A stretch of 24,466 nt of DNA, taken from IMG/VR virus record IMGVR_UViG_3300028829_001201, positions 1 through 24,466 of that record; one strand, written 5' to 3'. This DNA is from a virus. Below are positions 14,015 through 22,080 of the stretch, piece after piece. The translations under genes were made by a program, and so were the position numbers. Each line of letters begins with the position of its first letter. Position 1 is the stretch's first letter. The notes under the pieces were generated by a model. The model had not been told where the DNA came from. It saw nothing but the letters and a program-made list of their open reading frames with translations, and made no database searches.

Positions 14015-15428
14015 CTCTGACATCATCATTACCATCTTTTTTCTCCTCGTCACTTCGAGTCTCTTCTGTTTCGGATGCACTGATGAAATCACCGTCTTCT
14101 TGCAACGATGCAATAAACGCTTCTGTTTGTTCTTCGAACTGGTCAACCATTTCTTCTTTTGAACCACTCAATTCGAAACCTAACTTGTCACCTTCTGCTT
14201 GAACTTCTGCCTTAGAAATGTTTTCTAATTCTGACCTTGAAGGAATTGTAATCTCTTCATACTCTTCTTCTGCTTCATCTTCTATGATGTTGACCTTTGC
14301 ATTAACTGATGCAATAAGTTCCTCTTCAGTATCAAAGGTTGGAATAGTTTTCTTCTCTTCTTCTACTGGTGCAACAATGTTTTCAGGTTCACTTACTTGT
14401 GCCTGAATGTTTGGTGCATTACCACCTGAGATAACAGGTTTAGATGTGACTTGTCCTGTAGAAGGAACTGTTTCTGAATCCTCTAAACTTTCAAGTGTGT
14501 CTTCAAACTTTTCGTTGACATCTTCTAATGCTTCTTCTGGTGAAACACCATTATAAAAGTCTGCTGAATCTTCGAAGTTTTCATCTTCATCAAAGTCGTC
14601 TGCAAAACCTACTTCGACATCAACATCAGGTTCTCCCATGAGTTCATCGTTTGATGGATGTGGTTCATCAGCGAGTAATTCATCTGCTTCTGCAACTTCG
14701 TTAACTCTTTCTACTTCGTCATAGAATGAATCTAATGTATCACCTTGTGGTGTGAATTCTGTATCTGCATTTGGAGTTATGATAACCGACTCTTCTTCAA
14801 AGTCTTTGAATGCTTTCTTAGCTTCTGCAACTTGTTCTTTTACTTCACCAACAAATGGTTCTTCATCAGGTCTTGCCTGTCTTACCATGTCCCATGCTTT
14901 AGACTTTGGTCTATCAGAGGCATTCATTTCGGCAGATGCTCTTGACTCGTCTAGTAAATCTTGTATTGGTTTAGATGTGACATTGTTCTGAACATTTGAT
15001 AATGCTTCGAGTTGTGCCTGAAGAATTTTGTTTTGTTCTGCAACAATTTTTAATTCTTGTTGTGCAAGTTTCTTTAACTTTCTTTCTTCAGTGACTAAGT
15101 TATCCTTTTCTACAAGAGTTTGTGCAAGTAAGTCCTTCTGTTTTTGAAGTTCTTCTTGTTCTAGTTCTTGTATTCGTTTGGTTGCAACTTGTACTTGGGT
15201 ATTGTAATCTATAATACCTGCATTGACCTGTTCTCTGATTTGAACAAGTGCATCTAGTTCATCTAGTTTAAAGTTACCTGCTGATAACCCTTTCTGCATG
15301 ATTTGATTAACCTGTTCTGCATTCGCAGGTTTTAATCCTACAGTAAAGGTGTTAAGTCTTTGGGTGATTCGTTCTAACTCTGAAAGTTCCACTGCTTCAC
15401 TTTGAAATGTTGATTGTTCGTCTGCCAT
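13998..15428 (-). CDS. Acidic coiled-coil protein
   Basis: A 476-residue, very acidic protein. Residues about 75-155 form a coiled coil (IQELEQEELQKQKDLLAQ and following). Residues 200-440 are low-complexity Asp/Glu/Ser-rich and likely disordered. The C-terminus is DDVRDGGYF. No enzyme motif is present. Phage proteins of this style are often virion or scaffold/chaperone components, an inference. It has the largest reading frame on this strand and starts after a 109-base leader. Confidence 0.72.
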   Translation of the reverse strand: MADEQSTFQSEAVELSELERITQRLNTFTVGLKPANAEQVNQIMQKGLSAGNFKLDELDALVQIREQVNAGIIDYNTQVQVATKRIQELEQEELQKQKDLLAQTLVEKDNLVTEERKLKKLAQQELKIVAEQNKILQAQLEALSNVQNNVTSKPIQDLLDESRASAEMNASDRPKSKAWDMVRQARPDEEPFVGEVKEQVAEAKKAFKDFEEESVIITPNADTEFTPQGDTLDSFYDEVERVNEVAEADELLADEPHPSNDELMGEPDVDVEVGFADDFDEDENFEDSADFYNGVSPEEALEDVNEKFEDTLESLEDSETVPSTGQVTSKPVISGGNAPNIQAQVSEPENIVAPVEEEKKTIPTFDTEEELIASVNAKVNIIEDEAEEEYEEITIPSRSELENISKAEVQAEGDKLGFELSGSKEEMVDQFEEQTEAFIASLQEDGDFISASETEETRSDEEKKDGNDDVRDGGYF

Positions 15429-15537
15429 AATATATCCTAAAAATCCATGGAGTGGTACTCGACTAGAAGTTTATACATCGAAGTTAAACTAAACTCCCTT
15501 TCTTTTATGTATAGTCTCTGACCACATTAATATTTAT
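15429..15537 (-). promoter_or_regulatory. Leader region upstream of the coiled-coil gene
   Basis: This spacer of 109 bases follows the DUF6433-like gene. On the minus strand it has an AAATAAATA stretch near the upstream end, a weak likeness to the late box, and a GGGAG. A 13-codon ORF (MYKLLVEYHSMDF, 15478 to 15437) could be a leader peptide, but coding evidence is thin. Confidence 0.3.
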
Positions 15538-16056
15538 TTAAACTTGTATCTCAGGAAACGCTTCTGATGCCATTTCCTTTGTTATGTTAGGGAATGGATT
15601 CTTCTTATCCTTAACCAAGTCAATTAGTTCTGCTTCTTTATGATGCATACCTTCTAACAGTTCAATCCACATTGTCTCTCTACGAGCCTGTGGTACCTGT
15701 TCAGTCACAAAGTATTGAAACTTTTTAAACTCAAACTTTAATCCTGTTTCAGATAGTTGTGAATCAGGTGCATCATTCTTTTTGTAAGGAGTTTCTCCTT
15801 CAGGTAATGTTGAATGAATGTTCTTATCGAACAACCATCTTAACACTTTACTTACTGCACCGTTTCTATCGTTAAAGATTTTTAATCCATTAACTGCAGT
15901 AGGCACATCTGTTTCTGCAACGATGTTTGCCTGACATAGTATTTCAAATACATCAGCACCGTTAGGTAGATTGATTCTTTCTGTGACCAATTCCATCTTT
16001 GGTTTGTTAGGAGCACCCTTAGGTCTTCCTCTTCCTCTTTTCTTTTCTGTTGTCAT
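15538..16056 (-). CDS. DUF6433-like phage protein with AT-hook-like N-terminus
   Basis: A 172-residue protein. Residues 6-14 read KRGRGRPKG, an AT-hook-type DNA minor-groove motif. The rest, VSKVLRWLFDKNIHSTLPEG, then TPYKKNDAPDS and the C-terminal ELLEGMHHKEAELI, DLVKDKKNPFPNITKEMASEAFPEI, matches a family (DUF6433) that I recognise from T4-like cyanophages. It may bind AT-rich DNA. It lies directly downstream of RNase H, 3 bases apart, with AGGA upstream of the ATG. Confidence 0.75.
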   Translation of the reverse strand: MTTEKKRGRGRPKGAPNKPKMELVTERINLPNGADVFEILCQANIVAETDVPTAVNGLKIFNDRNGAVSKVLRWLFDKNIHSTLPEGETPYKKNDAPDSQLSETGLKFEFKKFQYFVTEQVPQARRETMWIELLEGMHHKEAELIDLVKDKKNPFPNITKEMASEAFPEIQV

Positions 16057-16059
16057 AAT

Positions 16060-16914
16060 TTAGGTCCTCACCATATTATATTGTGTAAAATCACCAATGT
16101 TGTCCATCAATTCATTTAATCTATGCTCTCTAAGATAATCAAATACTTTGCCACTCGGTGGTGTAGACTCACCAAAAATGTTAAGAATACTTTCTACAAC
16201 ATCATCTGGTATAAATTCTAAGTCAATCAAAGTTTGGTTTCTTAAATAGTTCCGATAGTATTTATCGTCCTTTTCAATACTAATCCTGAGGTACTTATCT
16301 ACTACAGGTTTTCTTAAAGGGGTTTGTCTGATACCTTCGTCTAAACAATTGTCTGCTGATAGTATATTTGGTATACCGTCTGACTTATCTCCTCTGAGAA
16401 TATGTTCTTTTAGAAATGTATCTGCATCATCTGGTTCAACGAACTTGTTTAGATTAGGAGACCATTGTTTTACATAGTCATACTTCTGCAACTGTTGGAA
16501 GTCCTTATCACCTGAGACGATTAGGACTGGTTCCTTTGAATGTTTAGTTAACACTGCAATGATATCATCTGCCTCACATCTTTCGACATACAGGTAGTGG
16601 TAGGGAAAGTTATCTCTTATCTCGTCTTTAACTTTCTGTAGTGTATCGAAGATAAGTTTCCAATCCATATCAGATGCTTCTCTTGTCTTCTTACGGTTTG
16701 CTTTGTATTGTGGAAAGAATTCTCGTCTCCAAGGATTACTTGCATCAGTACATAGAACTATTTGTCCATAGTCCTGTGAATATCGTTTACTGTAATTTCT
16801 TACAGAGTTTAGAATCATGTGTCTTAACATATCTTCGTTAATCTCACCATCATTCATTTTGAGTTGTGCCATCAGACCTGCTATTATGGTCTGAGTAAAA
16901 TCTATTAGTATCAT
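16060..16914 (-). CDS. rnh: T4-type RNase H (FEN-1 family 5' nuclease)
   Basis: A 284-residue homologue of T4 RNase H (305 aa), the 5'-3' exonuclease that removes RNA primers on the lagging strand. Acidic residues for two metal sites are visible: Asp5 (LIDF), EADD at 114-117, SGDKDF at 134-139 and GDKSDGIPN at 175-183 (helix-hairpin-helix region). In T4 rnh is near gp33/gp59/gp32. Here it is 11 kb away, so the order has been rearranged. It precedes the DUF6433-like gene in the same operon. Confidence 0.92.
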   Translation of the reverse strand: MILIDFTQTIIAGLMAQLKMNDGEINEDMLRHMILNSVRNYSKRYSQDYGQIVLCTDASNPWRREFFPQYKANRKKTREASDMDWKLIFDTLQKVKDEIRDNFPYHYLYVERCEADDIIAVLTKHSKEPVLIVSGDKDFQQLQKYDYVKQWSPNLNKFVEPDDADTFLKEHILRGDKSDGIPNILSADNCLDEGIRQTPLRKPVVDKYLRISIEKDDKYYRNYLRNQTLIDLEFIPDDVVESILNIFGESTPPSGKVFDYLREHRLNELMDNIGDFTQYNMVRT

Positions 16915-16927
16915 TTAATCACTTTTA

Positions 16928-17503
16928 TTAATAATGTATTCTTAGTAATTCTATTGTTTCCTTCTTTCTCTTTAGAACGAGGTATCTCGTCCATAAACCT
17001 TTAGCAATAATATTACCACCTGATACCAGTCTATCAAGTAAAGTCAAATCTGTCAAGGTCTTTTCTATACATTCGTCTGCATCTATTATCTTACTACCAT
17101 TCACTCTAAGACCACCATAAGATTTGAACATGGTAAGTTTCTTTGTGGATGTGTTGTATCCAAACAACATCGATGCACGAATGATTTCTTCTGGATTTAT
17201 GGATTTATATTTCTTCCACTCTGAAAGATAAGGAAGTTTCTTTACTAACTGTGCTGGGGTTTTAGGCTTTCTAGGTTTACGAACTGGTTGATACTCTGCA
17301 ATATACTTTTCAATATCAGTTTCAAACTCTTGGAGTTTCTTTACAATCTTTGTCTTCTGACCTTTAGTGAGAAAGTTATATGCCTCATCTAATTGTTCAC
17401 AACCTTCTTTGTTTAGAATTTCGTATTGCATCTCCTCTGTAAACCCTTTCATGTATGCAACAACTTTACCAGAGTAATCTAATTGTACAAGATACTTATA
17501 CAT
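16928..17503 (-). CDS. Conserved phage protein of unknown function
   Basis: About 191 residues from the ATG at 17503 (an upstream ATG at 17530 adds nine). Neither has a good ribosome site, so translation may be coupled to RimK. Layout: helical N-terminal half, a basic linker (QPVRKPRKPKTPAQLVKKLPYL), then INPEEIIRASMLFGYNTSTKKLTMF and a C-terminal TLTDLTLLDRL. Similar proteins with a basic PRKPK linker occur in many large phages. Structural role suspected, unproven. Confidence 0.7.
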   Translation of the reverse strand: MYKYLVQLDYSGKVVAYMKGFTEEMQYEILNKEGCEQLDEAYNFLTKGQKTKIVKKLQEFETDIEKYIAEYQPVRKPRKPKTPAQLVKKLPYLSEWKKYKSINPEEIIRASMLFGYNTSTKKLTMFKSYGGLRVNGSKIIDADECIEKTLTDLTLLDRLVSGGNIIAKGLWTRYLVLKRKKETIELLRIHY

Positions 17504-18945
17504 AGAAAAAGGAATGGACTTATTATCCATAAGAGTATCGATTTGTGCTTCGACTTCAAACCGTTTGCGTGTTCATCGTTTCTATTTGTTAACATAAATT
17601 TACGAGCAGGATTTATCATTAAATTTGCTCTCTTCATAAAGTCTCTGTTAGCAAGGAATGGTATTTGATTCCTTTTATCTAACGAAACTTCTACTTCGTA
17701 AATTGTATTTAGAAAATTTATTTCCAATAGAACGACTGGCCTTTTTTCGGCAGGTTTTAATAACTCTACATATCGATGTAAAGGTTCTTTGTATTTAACT
17801 CCTTCTGTAGTCCATGAGACTACTTTATTTTTTACAGTCAAGTCATCCGCGTGCAAGGCACATGTCGTTGTATTATTACCAGTATCCATCTTAACAGTTA
17901 GTTCCTGTCCTTCAACTTCTAATGTTTCTAATACACCACATTCTGTTGCACTTCGTTTCCATGAATCTCTATCAAGCAGATTATCTAAAACAATTTTATT
18001 AATATCACCATCAATTACTTTGTTGATACCCTCGGTACCAGGTGAATGGTTAACTTCGATAATGAATGGTGCATCTTTATCTCTGTTCTTTGCTGGCATA
18101 AAGTCTACACCAACCCATTGTCCGTTCACCGCTTTGGCTGCCTGTAAGACTGCCTCTTGTTCCACTTCAGTGAGCTCAATCACTTCAGGTTCAGAACCTT
18201 GTGAAACATTACTTCTAAAGTCGTCAAGTATCTTAGGTCGTTTCATCGCACCTATGATTTCTTTATTCACAACAATACATCTAACATCGTAATCAACTTC
18301 AATGTATTCTTGTAATAGTATATCTGCATAAGGGTCAATCTTATAAACCAACTGAACGGTTGATTGTAATGACCTCTCTGTTTCAATCAATAGAACACCA
18401 ACACCTTTACTTCCTTGTAGTGTCTTTAACACCATAGGGAACTTAGACTTCAATGCCTCATGAGCAGTCTCTATTGATTCTTTATCTGCATTCGGTATCA
18501 GTACGGTCTTAGGTTGATTCATACCAATCTCTTGCAGTCTAAGATAACATCTAAACTTATCTGCACATACTTCAATTGTTTCTCTGAAGTTGCAAACAGG
18601 AATACCGTATCTTTCTAATTGAGATACTAAATCCAGATATGAATCTTTTTTACCAACTGCACCACGAATGAGAACAACTGTATCTTCATCGATTTCAAAT
18701 CCAAATCCATCATCTTCTTTGTGTATAGTTAATTGACCAGACTTCTCATCACGCATGATGAATGCACCATTGACACGACAATCATATACTTCGTGTCCTA
18801 GTTTTTGTGCAAGTTTAACTAACTTTGCACTCGTCGCTTTAGGGTTTGACTTCTTCGGTTTTTCTGCGAGTACAACCAGACGATAAGGATTCTTGGCATC
18901 CTTATTCTCTGTTATTGTTTGCAACTCATTAAAACTTTTAATCAT
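17479..18945 (-). CDS. RimK-like ATP-grasp ligase fused to RimB-like retropepsin
   Basis: A 488-residue two-domain protein. Residues about 20-330 form a RimK-type ATP-grasp ligase: VLKTLQGSKGVGVLL (172-186), DVRCIVV, DDFRSNVSQG (241-250) and the metal-binding FIIEVNHSPGTEG (294-306). Residues about 340-455 match the RimB-type retropepsin-like family (PF05618): MDTGNNTTTCALHADD with catalytic DTG at 354-356, RPVVLLEI and NRDFM ... INPARKFML. In Pseudomonas, RimK adds glutamates to ribosomal protein bS6 and RimB removes them. The hydrophobic last 20 residues overlap the next gene. ATGA couples it to the PD-(D/E)XK gene. The substrate here is inferred. Confidence 0.9.
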   Translation of the reverse strand: MIKSFNELQTITENKDAKNPYRLVVLAEKPKKSNPKATSAKLVKLAQKLGHEVYDCRVNGAFIMRDEKSGQLTIHKEDDGFGFEIDEDTVVLIRGAVGKKDSYLDLVSQLERYGIPVCNFRETIEVCADKFRCYLRLQEIGMNQPKTVLIPNADKESIETAHEALKSKFPMVLKTLQGSKGVGVLLIETERSLQSTVQLVYKIDPYADILLQEYIEVDYDVRCIVVNKEIIGAMKRPKILDDFRSNVSQGSEPEVIELTEVEQEAVLQAAKAVNGQWVGVDFMPAKNRDKDAPFIIEVNHSPGTEGINKVIDGDINKIVLDNLLDRDSWKRSATECGVLETLEVEGQELTVKMDTGNNTTTCALHADDLTVKNKVVSWTTEGVKYKEPLHRYVELLKPAEKRPVVLLEINFLNTIYEVEVSLDKRNQIPFLANRDFMKRANLMINPARKFMLTNRNDEHANGLKSKHKSILLWIISPFLFLCISILYN

Positions 18946-19277
18946 TTTTTGTTATGCATCTCCACAAAGTATTCTGCATCTATTACAGCAAGTGGTTTCT
19001 TGCCGTTCTTTTTAATTACTACAAGAGGTTCATAACTTTTGCAATTAGACTCTGCTTGTTCCATTGCTGACCAGATATTAACTTTCTCCTGATTCTTACA
19101 TTCTACACTATAAGGGAAGATTTGTCTAGTCTGTTTTCCCATGATGATATCTTCACCACTCGAACCCATAGGTCTTGATTCTAAATCTTCTTCATCTGCA
19201 CCTAGATGTTCGACTAACATCTTTGCGACCCATTGTTGTAATCTTCTACCCTTTGCTTTCGCTGACGAGGTCTTCAT
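18942..19277 (-). CDS. Small PD-(D/E)XK endonuclease
   Basis: A 111-residue protein with SSAKAKGRRLQQWVAKML, then SRPMGSSGEDI (Asp43) and FPYSVECKNQEK (Glu59, Lys61), a PD-(D/E)XK nuclease fold common in phages (structure-specific or Holliday-junction resolvase-like). C-terminal VVIKKNGKKPLAVIDAEYF closes the core. Its start lies inside the end of the IscA-like gene (32-base overlap). Its function may be in processing branched DNA during packaging. Confidence 0.82.
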   Translation of the reverse strand: MKTSSAKAKGRRLQQWVAKMLVEHLGADEEDLESRPMGSSGEDIIMGKQTRQIFPYSVECKNQEKVNIWSAMEQAESNCKSYEPLVVIKKNGKKPLAVIDAEYFVEMHNKK

Positions 19278-19584
19278 AAAACTGTATACTCACTCCACAT
19301 CCACAAGAAGATTCTTCCTTTGGATTTATTATTTTAAAAAATTCATTAAGTCCCTCTTTCACCCAATCTAATGTTGACCCACTCAAATAGGGTACGGACA
19401 ATTCATCTACCACGACTGTAAACTTTCCATAATTCTGGAGTTTATCAGACATATTAATATAATTAGTTGTGTCTTCGAGAAAATATTCGTAACCTGCACA
19501 CCCACCACCTTTAACTCCGAGTCGGATAAAACCGACTTTCTTTTCGATAAGTTTTTGTATTGCTGTGTCTGTAACCTCTATCAT
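19246..19584 (-). CDS. IscA/HesB-type A-type Fe-S carrier
   Basis: A 112-residue protein with the three diagnostic cysteines: GGGCAGYEY (Cys29) and CGCG (Cys94, Cys96). Layout IEVTDTAIQKLIEK ... RLGVKGGGCAGYEYFLED ... VVVDELSVPYLSGSTLDW ... CGCGVSIQF is standard for A-type carriers that accept and hand over Fe-S clusters. AGGTGG lies 4 bases before the ATG. Phage copies occur in marine viruses. It may support the radical SAM/SPASM enzyme of the same strand or maintain host Fe-S proteins under iron limitation. Confidence 0.92.
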   Translation of the reverse strand: MIEVTDTAIQKLIEKKVGFIRLGVKGGGCAGYEYFLEDTTNYINMSDKLQNYGKFTVVVDELSVPYLSGSTLDWVKEGLNEFFKIINPKEESSCGCGVSIQFYEDLVSESKG

Positions 19585-19596
19585 ACCACCTATTTA

Positions 19597-20214
19597 TTAT
19601 TCCGAGGCCTGTTCCTTAAATAACTTTACATCTTTAGGTTTAATCATTGAATAAGGTATGTGGATATCTTGGTCTGCAGGTACATACAGATAATTAATCT
19701 GACTCTTCTGACATGTTGCGATTGCATCTTCGATTGTCTCGACCAATGCCTCACCACCTAGATTGAATGATGTATTAAATATCATTGGAACTCCTGTGAT
19801 ATTATAGAATGATTCTATAAGTTCATAGTAGTTTTTGTTCTGTTCTCTTGTGACTGTTTGTATTCTACAAGTACCGTCTGCATGAACTAAACTAGGAATA
19901 TCTTTGTATGCTTTTTCTTTTGCTTGTATCGCAAAGGACATCCAAGGTGATTCTTTTAATTGTTTCATGTCGAAGTAATCGTTTGCATGTTCTAACATAA
20001 CTGAACCTGCAAATGGTCTATAGTCTTCTCTTTGTTTAACTGAATTCACAATTATCTTTGCCATAGGATTTCTAGGGTCAAATAATATACTACGATTACC
20101 TAATGCACGAGGACCCCATTCGGATTTTCCTTGAAAGATTGCAACGATTTGCTCTCTGTCAACCAGTAAGTCAATGACTGTATCTAAGTCTCTTATAATT
20201 TTAGTCTTTATCAT
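19597..20214 (-). CDS. Carbamoyltransferase, C-terminal part (separate ORF)
   Basis: A 205-residue protein matching the C-terminal domain of NodU/CmcH-type carbamoyltransferases: FQGKSEWGPRALGNRS (27-42), REDYRPFAGSVM and FNTSFNLGGEALVET. This domain transfers carbamoyl from carbamoyl-adenylate to a hydroxyl acceptor. Its ATG follows AGGAG 6 bases upstream, inside the end of the N-terminal part, and the two ORFs overlap by 14 bases in a different frame. The ribosome site argues for a genuinely two-polypeptide enzyme rather than an error. Confidence 0.88.
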   Translation of the reverse strand: MIKTKIIRDLDTVIDLLVDREQIVAIFQGKSEWGPRALGNRSILFDPRNPMAKIIVNSVKQREDYRPFAGSVMLEHANDYFDMKQLKESPWMSFAIQAKEKAYKDIPSLVHADGTCRIQTVTREQNKNYYELIESFYNITGVPMIFNTSFNLGGEALVETIEDAIATCQKSQINYLYVPADQDIHIPYSMIKPKDVKLFKEQASE

Positions 20215-21376
20215 TTTGTTCTCCTGGAGGATTTGCTAACAGGTCTCGTTCAAACCAAAGGGCTGCACCTGCAGCCGTACCACCGTCATGTGGCATAGGG
20301 TCTACAAAGAACTGGTGTTCTGGAAAGGCATCGAGATACTTATAGTTGTTCGTGCAATTGAGAGAGTATCCACCACTTAGAACAATGTTCTTACAATCTG
20401 GATTCGCATCGACTGCCATCTGAATTGTTTTAATTGATTCTTCTAGTGTTCTCTCTTCTAGTTCTTGTGCTGTTGTGAAGTTATTAAATATACCTGTTTC
20501 ACTGATTGATTTGGCGTATGATGCCATACCCATAACTTTACCTGCACCTGTACCGATTTCGTCACAACCTAATGCAACTGACATCTGACTGAAGTTCATA
20601 CCACTTGAAGGTGCTGATGTGAATTCTAAGTCTACACCATCTTTGTTTATAAGAAGAGGTTCAAAACAATGAAATGCATCGAACGCCATGTTAGGGAACT
20701 GCCAACCTATTTCGGACACCAAACGGTGATTAGATAATTTTTGGTACTGGAGTTCTGGTTCCACACCAGGTTTGCATAAGTAAACTGAATCAGTCTCTTG
20801 ATATGCAGGATACTCATCGTGATACCTCATGGCACCACCACCATCCCAAACGATTGCGATTGCATCTTCGTTGTCTTTGTAGTAAGGACTTAAATGATAC
20901 CCACACTCTGCATGATAGAAGTGATGTTCAGGTTCACAATGATATGCAGTCACATTCCAATGATAGTCTGATATCATATCTGCAATCTCAAAGTCTCTTT
21001 CAGGTCCTACTTCTGACAAGTCGATGTGTTCACCGTATGTCTGCATAAGTTCTTCTGTTCTTTCTCTTGTGAGTTGTTGTGAACTTACATCTTTTGCAAA
21101 CTGTTCTGCAAAAAGTCTATCTTCGATTAACTTAGGTGAGTCAATATTCCAAATGATATTCTTTCTATCAAAGGTTGCAAAGATTAAATGGTCTGGTTCC
21201 TTTATTTGTTCTTGGTCGATACACTGAAGACCTTTATCGTGTTGTGGGTCCAGTTTATCGGGGTCCCAAAATTTATGTCTACGAAATCTTGCCTCGTCAT
21301 GGCAATACTTTAGTTCTCCGTTTTCAACTTCTGCTACTGATGTGTCGTGTGAAATATTTATTCCAATGATTCTCAT
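20201..21376 (-). CDS. Carbamoyltransferase, N-terminal part (separate ORF)
   Basis: A 391-residue protein matching the N-terminal (Kae1-like) domain of NodU/CmcH carbamoyltransferases: IIGINISHDTSVAEVENG at the start, the metal-binding EHHFYHAECGYHLSP, VWDGGGAMR, GAGKVMGMASYAK and SGGYSLNCTNN. It makes carbamoyl-adenylate from carbamoyl phosphate and ATP. The protein ends just where the C-terminal ORF begins. Possible targets are sugar, lipid or natural-product hydroxyls. It is preceded by a 57-residue membrane protein. Confidence 0.9.
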   Translation of the reverse strand: MRIIGINISHDTSVAEVENGELKYCHDEARFRRHKFWDPDKLDPQHDKGLQCIDQEQIKEPDHLIFATFDRKNIIWNIDSPKLIEDRLFAEQFAKDVSSQQLTRERTEELMQTYGEHIDLSEVGPERDFEIADMISDYHWNVTAYHCEPEHHFYHAECGYHLSPYYKDNEDAIAIVWDGGGAMRYHDEYPAYQETDSVYLCKPGVEPELQYQKLSNHRLVSEIGWQFPNMAFDAFHCFEPLLINKDGVDLEFTSAPSSGMNFSQMSVALGCDEIGTGAGKVMGMASYAKSISETGIFNNFTTAQELEERTLEESIKTIQMAVDANPDCKNIVLSGGYSLNCTNNYKYLDAFPEHQFFVDPMPHDGGTAAGAALWFERDLLANPPGEQNDKD

Positions 21377-21398
21377 AATATAATCCTGTGTGTTTTAT

Positions 21399-21572
21399 TT
21401 ATTTATGGTTATTATAATTCTTTTCTATCTGGTCTAATGTCACCAAGTTATCATCTAAAAAGAGTTCAACAGTTCTTTGACTGCCTGATTTTTCTCCTGC
21501 CATGAAACCCCAAAAATAGGAACCACCTGCACATAAAGTAATAAAAATAAAATGTATGATATATAAATCCAT
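21399..21572 (-). CDS. 57-residue membrane-anchored microprotein
   Basis: An ATG at 21572 lies 4 bases after the oxygenase stop. The product has a hydrophobic N-terminal segment (YIIHFIFITLCAGGSYFWGF) followed by a hydrophilic tail that contains RTVELFLDDNLVTLDQIEK. One membrane span, family unknown. It fills the gap before the carbamoyltransferase. Confidence 0.6.
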   Translation of the reverse strand: MDLYIIHFIFITLCAGGSYFWGFMAGEKSGSQRTVELFLDDNLVTLDQIEKNYNNHK

Positions 21573-21576
21573 ATAA

Positions 21577-22080
21577 CTATTTAGACATGTTCTCTATGTA
21601 GTTAATATTCAAACACACTCGTCTATAGGCATCATCATCTGTATTTGAAGTAGAGGCATGAGGTGTATGACCATTAAATATGACCAGTCGATTGGCAACT
21701 GACCTTACTTTCTCATCTTTAAACAATGTATCACCATCGTTATCATTTAAATAAAGTATTGCAGTTGTGTAATCATTCTTTGTCGCAGGTAAATCGGTAT
21801 GAAACTCATGTTCGACTCTGTTCTCTGTTCTAGGTACACAATTTAATTTCATTCTTAATAGTGAAAAGACATTAAGTTGTTCGAGTATAGGTTCAAAGTG
21901 TTCAAACATACGAGACTTGACCTGATTTCGTGCATACAACATGTGTGTATACTGTGACGAAGGTGAGTCATGGTAGTTGTTAATACCCTCATGGTAATAC
22001 CAAGGGAAGTCCACATCAAAGACATCTTTGACTAGGTCATTAAAATATCGTTTGTCTAAGAAATCATCTACGATTTGCAT
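21577..22080 (-). CDS. 2OG-Fe(II) oxygenase
   Basis: A 167-residue protein starting MQIVDDFLDKRYF (22080). It carries the HxD motif HTD (His94, Asp96), ILYLNDNDGDTLF, GHTPHAST (His141 as distal metal ligand) and RRVCLNINY (Arg153 as 2-oxoglutarate contact), the prolyl-hydroxylase-like layout. Substrate unknown. Marine phages often carry such enzymes. It lies next to the carbamoyltransferase genes, which may mean a shared target. It overlaps the previous membrane gene by 17 bases. Confidence 0.88.
   Translation of the reverse strand: MQIVDDFLDKRYFNDLVKDVFDVDFPWYYHEGINNYHDSPSSQYTHMLYARNQVKSRMFEHFEPILEQLNVFSLLRMKLNCVPRTENRVEHEFHTDLPATKNDYTTAILYLNDNDGDTLFKDEKVRSVANRLVIFNGHTPHASTSNTDDDAYRRVCLNINYIENMSK

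Noticed and set aside
13565-14167. N-terminal extension of the unknown gene to 14167
   Set aside because: The extension is a basic, low-complexity shadow of the acidic coiled-coil gene; the ATGs at 14014-14026 are better.
17789-18292. 167-codon plus-strand ORF opposite the RimK-RimB gene
   Set aside because: Antisense shadow. The minus-strand frame has complete ATP-grasp and DTG motifs.
20803-21369. Plus-strand ORFs opposite the carbamoyltransferase N-terminal part
   Set aside because: Short shadows of a clear conserved protein on the other strand.
19597-21376. Carbamoyltransferase as a pseudogene by frameshift
   Set aside because: A well-placed AGGAG and ATG exist for the second ORF, and both domains have intact motifs, so splitting is more likely than decay.
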